Below are positions 8,966 to 15,218 of a DNA stretch of 64,000 nt, piece by piece (position 1 is the first letter of the stretch; every line of letters begins with the position of its first letter). The notes under the pieces were generated by a model. That model made no database searches. It was not told the DNA's origin and saw nothing but the letters and a program-made list of their open reading frames with translations. Source of the DNA: Candidatus Omnitrophota bacterium (GTDB lineage Bacteria; Omnitrophota; Gorgyraeia; 2-01-FULL-45-10). The position numbers and the translations under genes are program-made. The stretch lies in assembly GCA_041650805.1 (NCBI GenBank), contig JBAZKM010000002.1:170066-234065 (forward strand), given 5' to 3'.

Positions 8966-9577
8966 ATGGAAAATATCGTTCCTGACGACGATGGTGACCT
9001 GATAGAGAGGTGTATCGGCGGAGACGACGGGGCGTGGACGGCGTTCGCCGGGAAGTACTCCCCTCTCATAAGGCGGTCCGTAGAGATACGCGCGAAAAAG
9101 CGCGGGATCCGGTTATCTTCGGAAGAGGCCGAGGAGATACGCCAGGACGTCCTGACCGCTATCTGGCGGGAGAAGAAGCTCGCGGACGTGCGGGACAGGG
9201 ATAAGATAGAGTGCTGGCTGGCGGTGGTCTCCGCGCGCGGGGCCATGGCATATGTGCGCACTAAACTTCGCCGCGAGTGCACGCAGGTTATCCCCTTTTC
9301 CGATGATGAGGTGATAGACGAGATCACCGGTTCGGCCCGTTCCTCCGGTAAGAGCCCCTGGCAGGAATTGGACCGGGACGAACTGAGGAAAAAGATCATG
9401 GGCGCGATAGGACGGCTCCCTCCCCGCGAGCGCCTGATGGTGCGGCTACATCTCCTATACGGGAAACGCTATGAAGATATATCCGGCATGCTACACCTCC
9501 CTATCGGGACTGTGGCAAGTTGTATAAAGAGGGCCAGGGAAAAATTGCAGGGGTCCCTTGAAGATTTTTTGCAATAA
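8966..9577 (+). CDS. RNA polymerase sigma-70-family (ECF-like) sigma factor
   Basis: 203 residues. The N-terminal part has a region 2 (DLIERCIGGDDGAWTAF through the helix with EEIRQDVLTAIWRE). The C-terminal part has a region 4 helix-turn-helix (LPPRERLMVRLHLLYG, then YEDISGMLHLPIGTVAS, then KRAREKL). This two-domain layout without region 1 or 3 is that of ECF or group IV sigma factors, which direct core polymerase to a small regulon. The gene after it (9656) encodes a zinc-finger anti-sigma factor, as is usual. The ATG has no ribosome-binding site and sits at the predicted transcription start. The last codons (FLQ stop) overlap the first copy of a 34-nt element found again at 10421. Confidence 0.88.
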   Translation: MENIVPDDDGDLIERCIGGDDGAWTAFAGKYSPLIRRSVEIRAKKRGIRLSSEEAEEIRQDVLTAIWREKKLADVRDRDKIECWLAVVSARGAMAYVRTKLRRECTQVIPFSDDEVIDEITGSARSSGKSPWQELDRDELRKKIMGAIGRLPPRERLMVRLHLLYGKRYEDISGMLHLPIGTVASCIKRAREKLQGSLEDFLQ

Positions 9578-9603
9578 TTTCCGGGATTTTGGCATCTATA
9601 TAG
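9570..9603 (+). repeat. 34-nt duplicated element, copy 1 (upstream of anti-sigma gene)
   Basis: Begins TTGCAATAATTT, contains ATTTTGGCATCTATATA, and matches 10421-10454 at 32 of 34 positions. It spans the stop codon of the sigma gene and lies about 50 bp before the anti-sigma ATG. Possibly a promoter element read by the neighbouring sigma factor; no standard consensus fits well. Confidence 0.7.
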
Positions 9604-9607
9604 GTGA

Positions 9608-9651
9608 GGGATAGGAAATGGGGTATGGGGTATAGGGTATAGGGAATAGGG
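9608..9651. repeat. Heptanucleotide array, GGGTATA family
   Basis: About six units of a 7-bp period (GGTATGG, GGTATAG, GGTATAG, GGAATAG) in the gap between the sigma and anti-sigma genes. The final AGGG lies just before the anti-sigma ATG and is the only Shine-Dalgarno-like sequence there. Confidence 0.85.
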
Positions 9652-9655
9652 AAAA

Positions 9656-10096
9656 ATGAAAAAAAGAGAAAAATTGATAGGGATGCATACGCAGGATATG
9701 GAGCTGGCGAACTATCTGGCGGGCCGGTTTTCACATAAAGAGCGGGAAGCCGTGGAGAGGCACTTATCCTTATGCGACGAATGCCTTATGGACCTGGTTT
9801 CGGCGCATGAGGCGCTCACTGATCCGCGGGCTAAGAAAGAAAAGAAAGGAAGGCATATGAAGAAGCCGAATATATATCTTATACTTACCATCATCGCGTT
9901 CTGCCTGTCTTTCACTCTCCCCAGGTACTTTATACAACTTCTCGTAGCTACTCTTATTTTGGGTATAAAGTGGATAGCCGATTCCAAATCGACCAGGATG
10001 CTCGTTATGATATACGAGGCGTGGAAACGGGGCGGCGAGAAAGAGGCGTCGCGGATACTTGAAACGATAGAATCCGGGTCAAAAAAGAGGTTTTAG
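9656..10096 (+). CDS. Membrane-anchored zinc-finger anti-sigma factor
   Basis: 146 residues. The N-terminal HxxxCxxC motif (RHLSLCDEC, about residues 36-44) follows a short helix with LANYLAGRFS, the signature of zf-HC2 / ZAS anti-sigma factors. Two hydrophobic segments at about residues 72-105 (IYLILTIIAFCLSF and FIQLLVATLILGI) would anchor it in the inner membrane with a basic C-terminal tail. It most likely sequesters the sigma factor encoded 79 bp upstream. An alternative start at the MHTQDMEL methionine is possible. Gene end and the end of the opposing ncRNA share the hairpin at 10103-10124. Confidence 0.8.
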   Translation: MKKREKLIGMHTQDMELANYLAGRFSHKEREAVERHLSLCDECLMDLVSAHEALTDPRAKKEKKGRHMKKPNIYLILTIIAFCLSFTLPRYFIQLLVATLILGIKWIADSKSTRMLVMIYEAWKRGGEKEASRILETIESGSKKRF

Positions 10097-10097
10097 A

Positions 10098-10316
10098 CGA
10101 AACCCACGTTTACCTAAACGTGGGCTATCAGAAGAAGTGGCTTAACCTTTCGCGAAGAAAGGACTCAAGACCGGCCGTTCGTGCAATCGCCCCCTTTTTC
10201 AAGGGTTTTCGGGACCGACCCTGAGAGGCCGCCGACCCGGGGCGACCTTCCGGCCCTCACTCACTTCGGAGAACCGCTCATCCTTCTCCCGGAAGGTTAA
10301 GTCGTTCTCTTCTTCT
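10098..10316 (-). ncRNA. Candidate structured small RNA (~220 nt), class unassigned
   Basis: A 378-bp non-coding gap holds a strong minus-strand promoter (10323-10350) and, about 220 nt downstream, a long hairpin (GCCCACGTTTA/TAAACGTGGG, 10103-10124) followed by TTTCGTCT. The predicted RNA closes on itself: GAAGAAG near its 5' end pairs with CTTCTTC, and CTTAACCTT with AAGGTTAAG, enclosing GC-rich inner hairpins (GGGAGAA/TTCTCC, CTTTC-TTCG-CGAAAG). A long closing stem around a branched interior recalls 6S RNA, but I could not recognise 6S, RNase P, SRP or tmRNA signatures. A short overlapping frame looks non-coding. Confidence 0.55.
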
Positions 10317-10322
10317 ATAGTT

Positions 10323-10350
10323 AGTATAGCACAGCCGCAAAGAAATTCAA
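10323..10350 (-). promoter_or_regulatory. Strong extended -10 promoter driving the candidate ncRNA
   Basis: TTGAAT (10350-10345), 16-bp spacer, TATACT (10328-10323) preceded by TG one base upstream. It points away from spoVG and into the non-coding gap, so there is no protein gene for it to serve. Confidence 0.7.
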
Positions 10351-10420
10351 TACCCCCCGGGCTCGCTTTTTTATTGTTAACCATCCCACTTATCACTCCC
10401 TGAAACTTTTTTAAAAAATA

Positions 10421-10454
10421 TTGCAATAATTTTCCGGATTTTGGCATCTATATA
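10421..10454 (+). repeat. 34-nt duplicated element, copy 2 (upstream of spoVG-yraN-comM)
   Basis: Near-identical to 9570-9603, with two substitutions in the CCGG part and no indel. It ends 7 bp before the GGAGG of spoVG. The same sequence before two genes of one locus suggests a shared cis-regulatory site; a small duplication of the sigma gene's 3' end is the alternative. Confidence 0.7.
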
Positions 10455-10474
10455 TATGGAGGGAGGTGATAAGG

Positions 10475-10738
10475 ATGATGAATGAGGAATTGAAGCTTGC
10501 GGTATCCCGTATACACAAACTGGACGGAACGGGAGCCACCAAGGCCTTCTGCGACCTTTCGATACTGGATAGCTTCGTCGTAAAGGGGCTCAGGGTTGTT
10601 GAGGGAGAAAAGGGCCTTTTCGTCAGCATGCCACGGGAAGAGGGCAAGGACGGAAAGTGGTATAACACAGTCATCCCGCTAAAACGGGAGGTAAAGGACG
10701 AGATCGAAAAACTTGTCCTGGAAGCTTACGGAGGGTGA
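10475..10738 (+). CDS. spoVG: SpoVG family protein
   Basis: 87 residues. It matches the SpoVG fold through FCDLSILDSFVVKGLRVVEG, then KGLFVSMP, then a YNTVIPLKREVKDEIEKLVL helix. SpoVG proteins are small nucleic-acid-binding regulators, known in Firmicutes for sporulation and cell-wall regulation; the role here is unknown. I place the start at the ATG 8 nt after GGAGG (10462-10466). An upstream GTG at 10466 lies inside the Shine-Dalgarno and is unlikely. It leads a spoVG-yraN-comM operon with a few bases between genes. Confidence 0.85.
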   Translation: MMNEELKLAVSRIHKLDGTGATKAFCDLSILDSFVVKGLRVVEGEKGLFVSMPREEGKDGKWYNTVIPLKREVKDEIEKLVLEAYGG

Positions 10739-10742
10739 TGTC

Positions 10743-11114
10743 GTGGGCCGCGAGAGGATGAAGCTGGGTAAGATCGGCGAGGAACTGGCGTTTAAAGAGC
10801 TCCAAAAGAGAGGATATCGGATCCTTGAAACGAACTTCCGCACCGTATTCGGCGAACTCGATATGATCGCAAAGATAGGCGACACGACCGTATTCGTCGA
10901 GATCAAGACCCGTGCCTCGTCCTCTCTCGGCCCTCCCCACCTCTCCGTGACGAGGTCGAAACAGCGCCATATCATCAAGAACGCACTCTCGTATCTGAAG
11001 GTCCGCGGCCTGGTCGATTCGGATTGGAGGATCGATGTGGTCTCTGTGAAGATGAACGAGGCGCGCGAAGTCGAATATATAGAGATAATCGAGAACGCGG
11101 TGGAGGAATATTAA
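10743..11114 (+). CDS. yraN: YraN / UPF0102 family nuclease-like protein
   Basis: 123 residues with the UPF0102 pattern: GKIGEELAFKELQKRGYRIL, then GELDMIAK and TVFVEIKTRAS. The D/E/K residues of the last two motifs are the PD-(D/E)xK-type active site seen in Holliday-resolvase-like folds. Members are usual neighbours of comM/yifB, as here. Start taken as the GTG 7 nt after GGAGGG, a few bases past the spoVG stop; an ATG at 10758 would remove five residues. Function in DNA processing is inferred from the family. Confidence 0.85.
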   Translation: MGRERMKLGKIGEELAFKELQKRGYRILETNFRTVFGELDMIAKIGDTTVFVEIKTRASSSLGPPHLSVTRSKQRHIIKNALSYLKVRGLVDSDWRIDVVSVKMNEAREVEYIEIIENAVEEY

Positions 11115-11124
11115 AGGAGGATTT

Positions 11125-12657
11125 ATGATCGCGAAGATCTATTCCGGGTGCGTTATGGGTGTGGACGCATACGAAGTGACCGTTGAGACCGATATCGGCG
11201 GAGGGTTGCCGGGTTTCAATATAGTGGGGCTGCCGGACATCGCCATAAAGGAGTCCCGCGACAGGATAAAGTCGGCCATAAAGAATTCGAATTTTTCATT
11301 CCCCGCGAAGAAGGTCACGATAAACCTGGCGCCGGCAGACATCAAGAAGGAGGGGTCGTCGTTCGACCTCCCTATAGCCCTTTCGATACTGGCGGCTGAA
11401 GGGGTGATAGATCCGGCCCAGGTCAGTACATACGTCTTCTGCGGCGAACTGTCACTCGACGGCCGGCTCAAGCCGATCAAAGGCGTCCTGCCGATCGCAA
11501 TGGCATTAAAGAAGATGGGCAGGTCCGTCCTTGTGATACCGAGAGAAAATTCAAAGGAGGCGGCGACCGTAAAGGATATAGAGGTCTACCAGGCGGATAC
11601 ATTAAAGGAAGCTGTCGATTTCGTGAACAAGAAGGCGCCGCTCGAGAGGCAGAGGGCAGACCTCGAACATGTCTTCAAGAGGAACTCAAAATACAGGATA
11701 GATTTTAATGATGTGAAAGGACAGGAGCACGTAAAGCGCGGCCTCGAGGTCGCCGCCGCAGGAGGCCACAACGTCCTCCTTATAGGCCCTCCGGGTTCGG
11801 GCAAGAGCATGCTCGCAAAACGGCTTACGACGATACTCTCCGAGATGACACTCGAGGAAGGCCTCGAAACGTCGAAGATACACAGTATCGCGGGATTATT
11901 GTCGCCGAATAAAGGCCTCATAGGCACGCGCCCTTTCCGCTCACCGCACCACACGATATCCGATGCCGCTTTGGTAGGCGGCGGGACCAATCCGGTACCG
12001 GGCGAAATAAGCTTGGCGCATAACGGCGTCCTCTTCCTGGATGAGCTCCCGGAATTCAAACGGAACGTGCTCGAGGTCATGAGACAGCCGCTCGAGGAGG
12101 GGTCGATCACCATATCCCGCATATCGGCCACCCTCACCTACCCGTCGAAATTCATGCTCGTGGCGGCGATGAACCCATGCCCCTGCGGTTACTTCACAGA
12201 CCCCAAGCGCGAATGTCACTGTACGCCGTTCCAGATACAGAAGTACCTCTCCAAGATATCGGGTCCCCTCCTGGACAGGATAGACATACACCTGGAGGTG
12301 CCGAGGCTAAAGCTGGAGCACCTCACCGAGAAACGGCGCGGAGAGCCGTCGGAAAAGATACGCGACCGTGTGGATGCCGCGCGCCTGGTACAGGGGTCGC
12401 GTTACAGGAACGACGGCATATACTTCAACGCCCACCTCGAGTCGAAAGAGCTTGAAAAGTACTGCGTGCTCGATAAAGAAGGCGAGGAATTGCTAAAGCT
12501 CGCCATACTGGAGCTGGGGATATCCGCGAGGGCTTACGATAAGATATTGAAGGTATCGCGCACCATAGCCGATCTGGACGGGAAAGAGATCATCGAGGCC
12601 CATCACATCTCAGAGGCGATCTCATACAGGAGCCTCGACAGGAACTTATGGGGATGA
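11125..12657 (+). CDS. comM: ComM / YifB family Mg-chelatase-like AAA+ ATPase
   Basis: 510 residues, full length for the family. The N-terminal LonC-like domain is followed by an AAA+ core with Walker A GPPGSGKS (about residue 220), Walker B LFLDELPEF, and a sensor region with FMLVAAMNPCPCG and a cysteine pair (ECHC). A C-terminal Mg-chelatase lid with ARAYDKILKVSRTIADL ends the protein. ComM is a hexameric helicase that promotes branch migration during natural transformation; comEA-comEC at 25.7-28.6 kb suggest the same DNA-uptake pathway. Preceded by AAGGAGG. The downstream neighbour is convergent, 10 bp away. Confidence 0.93.
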   Translation: MIAKIYSGCVMGVDAYEVTVETDIGGGLPGFNIVGLPDIAIKESRDRIKSAIKNSNFSFPAKKVTINLAPADIKKEGSSFDLPIALSILAAEGVIDPAQVSTYVFCGELSLDGRLKPIKGVLPIAMALKKMGRSVLVIPRENSKEAATVKDIEVYQADTLKEAVDFVNKKAPLERQRADLEHVFKRNSKYRIDFNDVKGQEHVKRGLEVAAAGGHNVLLIGPPGSGKSMLAKRLTTILSEMTLEEGLETSKIHSIAGLLSPNKGLIGTRPFRSPHHTISDAALVGGGTNPVPGEISLAHNGVLFLDELPEFKRNVLEVMRQPLEEGSITISRISATLTYPSKFMLVAAMNPCPCGYFTDPKRECHCTPFQIQKYLSKISGPLLDRIDIHLEVPRLKLEHLTEKRRGEPSEKIRDRVDAARLVQGSRYRNDGIYFNAHLESKELEKYCVLDKEGEELLKLAILELGISARAYDKILKVSRTIADLDGKEIIEAHHISEAISYRSLDRNLWG

Positions 12658-12667
12658 CTTGATAAAT

Positions 12668-13657
12668 CTACTTGCGGAGGGCTGAAACGATCGCTTGCGC
12701 ATAAGCCATATTGGCTTCCGGACCGGGGTGTCTACCGCTATACTCTTCGTTTGCGACTTTATATCTTCTTATCGCATCAAGGCCATTAACCAAAGTAATA
12801 TTATCATATCTAGCGATAACTTTTTTAAATCCCTCATCTAAAGAATCATTCGGCCCCAGGGGCATCCACAAAATAATAAATCTCATTTTGTAAGGTGCTA
12901 TAATTTCGTTTATTGCACCGATGACGAAATCGTATAGTTCAAACGGAGAGATGTCAGGTCCTTTGTAATTCTTTTTAATAAACTCAGCGTAAAGCATGCG
13001 CGGGAAAAAGAGATGCTTGCCGCGAAGCATGCTGGGTGGATCTACGATCTGCATAATGTCGTCTTTCCTGGTTATGTAGGGACCTGCAAGGGGCGGCCCG
13101 TTATGGCCGGTGGGCAGGAAAGGGCTCAGGGATCTTTCAAACAACAAGTTTTCTGCCCCCAGCACTATTATGGCCGGTTTCAATCTGTCTAAAATGCCTC
13201 TCCGTTTTAATTCTTTCAATTGCAGTATAACATTAGCGTAGGAAGACGCGCATACTCCATAATTGTACGATGGCAAATGCAAACTATCAGCGGCTAAATA
13301 AGTAAATGTCTGCTCCGCCTCTACTTCATATCCGTAAACAAAAGAGCAACCGAGAGATAATATCCCGCCCTCTTCGATAATAGACCCGTCCGCGTGCCGG
13401 GGGATCCTGTAACCCAGTTTATGGGAATGGATAAAAAAGCTGCCGTCGGTCATGCTTGAGGAAAAGGAGGGGGACATTTCATATCCTGTCGTGCCATATT
13501 TAAAAGCCCCTTCAGGCCAATGTCTCACGTCCTCCGCATTCATATATTTAACTTTCAGATAACTATTTACCCCGGACATGACCAGGCCGATAACCAAAAC
13601 ACTTAATAGGATATTCAAAAAAATATTCGATCTTTTGATCTTTTCTATCATAGACAT
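12668..13657 (-). CDS. Membrane-anchored SGNH-hydrolase-like protein
   Basis: 329 residues from the ATG at 13657, just after the lnt stop. The N-terminus has one transmembrane anchor (IFLNILLSVLVIGLVMSGV). The body has SLGCSFVYGYEV, a GDS-like block I with Cys before Ser, then IIVLGAENLLF and a late GRHPGPEANMAYA segment carrying the likely catalytic Asp/His equivalents (HPG). This is the layout of SGNH/GDSL esterase-like proteins with an extracytoplasmic domain, often linked to glycan O-acetyl modification. Substrate unknown. Last gene of the murJ-to-lnt run. Confidence 0.65.
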   Translation of the reverse strand: MSMIEKIKRSNIFLNILLSVLVIGLVMSGVNSYLKVKYMNAEDVRHWPEGAFKYGTTGYEMSPSFSSSMTDGSFFIHSHKLGYRIPRHADGSIIEEGGILSLGCSFVYGYEVEAEQTFTYLAADSLHLPSYNYGVCASSYANVILQLKELKRRGILDRLKPAIIVLGAENLLFERSLSPFLPTGHNGPPLAGPYITRKDDIMQIVDPPSMLRGKHLFFPRMLYAEFIKKNYKGPDISPFELYDFVIGAINEIIAPYKMRFIILWMPLGPNDSLDEGFKKVIARYDNITLVNGLDAIRRYKVANEEYSGRHPGPEANMAYAQAIVSALRK

Positions 13658-13673
13658 GCCTATGGATAAAAAT

Positions 13674-15218
13674 TTATGCCGATGGCTTAAGGAGACGGGC
13701 CAGGATATAGAGAGACGCATATGTCATGCAGAGACACGCAAAGATATCACCGTATCTCATGTACGGGGTCCCGGCCCGCGAAAGGATGATCTCGCGCGTC
13801 CTGAAGCCGCTGACGAATATATTCCCGCCGGACTCGACGGTATCCGATATGCGCCCCTTCTGGTCTATGAAACAGGAGAGGCCTGTGTTCGCGGCGCGTA
13901 TGACGTTCGTCCTGAACTCGACCGCCCTGAATACGGAACTCTGGGCATGCTGGAACGGCGCCGCCGTCTCTTTGTACCAGGCGTCATTTGTGATGTTCAC
14001 CAGGAAGCCGGCGCCGCTTTTGATGAACTCCCGGCTTAAGGACGGGAATATATCCTCAAAACATATGAGCGCGGAGAACCTTACCTTCTTAAGCATCTTC
14101 CACCCGGAGCCGTTCCCCACGTCCCCCCTCTCGATAAAAAAGTCGAAGACCCTGTAGTCCCTGCCCGCGGTGCAGTCGCCTATAGGGACCGGCGCGAACT
14201 TTTCTACAAATGAGAAGATCTTCTTGAAAGGTATATATTCACCGAACGGCACCAGGTGTATCTTATCGTATCTCTCTACAGGCCGCCCCTCTTCGGAAAA
14301 TAGGACGGCGCTGTTATAATAGCCGCCTCCCTCCTCCCTTACAGTGCCTACAAGGAGCGGGGTCCCGATATTTGACGCCAGGCCCCTGACCCTTTCTAAT
14401 AGATCCCTTTCGGATTCCAAAAACCCAGGCACCGATGTCTCGGGCCAGACGATGAGGTCCGGCTTTTCTTTCGCGGCCTCTACCGTAAGAGACTCATACG
14501 TGCCGAGGATATCCTCCCTGAAATTCGAATCCCATTTACGGTCCTGGGGGATATTGCCCTGGACTATGGCGACCTTAAGCGGCTGGCCTGTGAATACGTT
14601 ATTAAGGCGTATGTATCCGTACCGCAGAGTCAATAAGATGACGAGCGCCGCTATCATGAGCGGTTCGAAACGGTACTCCCTCCGCGCCAGGTCTTTGGCG
14701 ACCATATATAACGCCGCATTGACCATAATGATGAGAAAGCTGACCCCGTATACGCCCGTGATATCGGCTATCTGTATAATGGGGAGATTAAAACTTTGCG
14801 AATGGCCAAGGAGCACCCATCCGAAACCGAATATACCCGCGGATCGTATCCATTCCAGGCCGACCCAGGCGGAGGGGGCAAAGAATAAAAGGGGGTATAG
14901 GGTATGGGGTATAGGGTATCGGAGAAGAAGGCCGAAGAGGCCGAAGTATAGCGCAAGATAAAGGACCGCGAAGATCATGCCGGGAAGGGTGACGTGGACA
15001 AGCCACCAGATCGTGCCAAAAAAGAAGAGGACGCCGGTGAGATAGGATAATAGAAATGCTTTAAGCGGGCCCTGTCCTTCTATGGCGAAGAAGAGAGGAA
15101 TGAATGCAACCCACGCAAGTAACCACAGGTTAAAACCGGGGAAAGATAATATCAATAATACTGCCGATAAGCATGCCAACAATACCCTATACCCTATACC
15201 CGATACCCTTTTTCTCAT
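13674..15218 (-). CDS. lnt: Apolipoprotein N-acyltransferase
   Basis: 514 residues. It transfers the third acyl chain onto lipoproteins in the inner membrane. About six hydrophobic helices precede a nitrilase-fold periplasmic domain with the Glu-Lys-Cys triad visible: VWPETS (about 257), YDKIHLVPFGEY (about 319) and LICFEDIF (about 386), followed by NITNDAWY. A final helix ends it. The ATG overlaps the secA stop (ATGA). Two heptanucleotide arrays are inside the frame: one right after the start (giving VSGIGYRV) and one in a loop after the third or fourth helix (giving YPIPHTLYPL). Confidence 0.93.
   Translation of the reverse strand: MRKRVSGIGYRVLLACLSAVLLILSFPGFNLWLLAWVAFIPLFFAIEGQGPLKAFLLSYLTGVLFFFGTIWWLVHVTLPGMIFAVLYLALYFGLFGLLLRYPIPHTLYPLLFFAPSAWVGLEWIRSAGIFGFGWVLLGHSQSFNLPIIQIADITGVYGVSFLIIMVNAALYMVAKDLARREYRFEPLMIAALVILLTLRYGYIRLNNVFTGQPLKVAIVQGNIPQDRKWDSNFREDILGTYESLTVEAAKEKPDLIVWPETSVPGFLESERDLLERVRGLASNIGTPLLVGTVREEGGGYYNSAVLFSEEGRPVERYDKIHLVPFGEYIPFKKIFSFVEKFAPVPIGDCTAGRDYRVFDFFIERGDVGNGSGWKMLKKVRFSALICFEDIFPSLSREFIKSGAGFLVNITNDAWYKETAAPFQHAQSSVFRAVEFRTNVIRAANTGLSCFIDQKGRISDTVESGGNIFVSGFRTREIILSRAGTPYMRYGDIFACLCMTYASLYILARLLKPSA
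14891..14922. repeat. Heptanucleotide array in lnt, GGGTATA family
   Basis: GGGGTAT, AGGGTAT, GGGGTAT, AGGGTAT: four and a half units of period 7, read as YPIPHTLYP in an inter-helix loop of Lnt. Confidence 0.85.
15181..15209. repeat. Heptanucleotide array at the lnt start, GGGTATA family
   Basis: ATACCCT, ATACCCT, ATACCCG, ATACCCT on the plus strand. Encodes SGIGYRVL in the cytoplasmic N-terminal tail of Lnt, immediately after the start codon. Confidence 0.85.

Noticed and set aside
10199..10447. 82-codon minus-strand frame across the 10.1-10.45 kb gap
   Set aside because: No ribosome site, runs through the promoter and the stem-loops of the candidate ncRNA, no family resemblance.
10441..10460. 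Sigma54-type -24/-12 promoter reading of TTGGCATCTATATATATGG
   Set aside because: The conserved GC at -12 is missing in both copies of the element.
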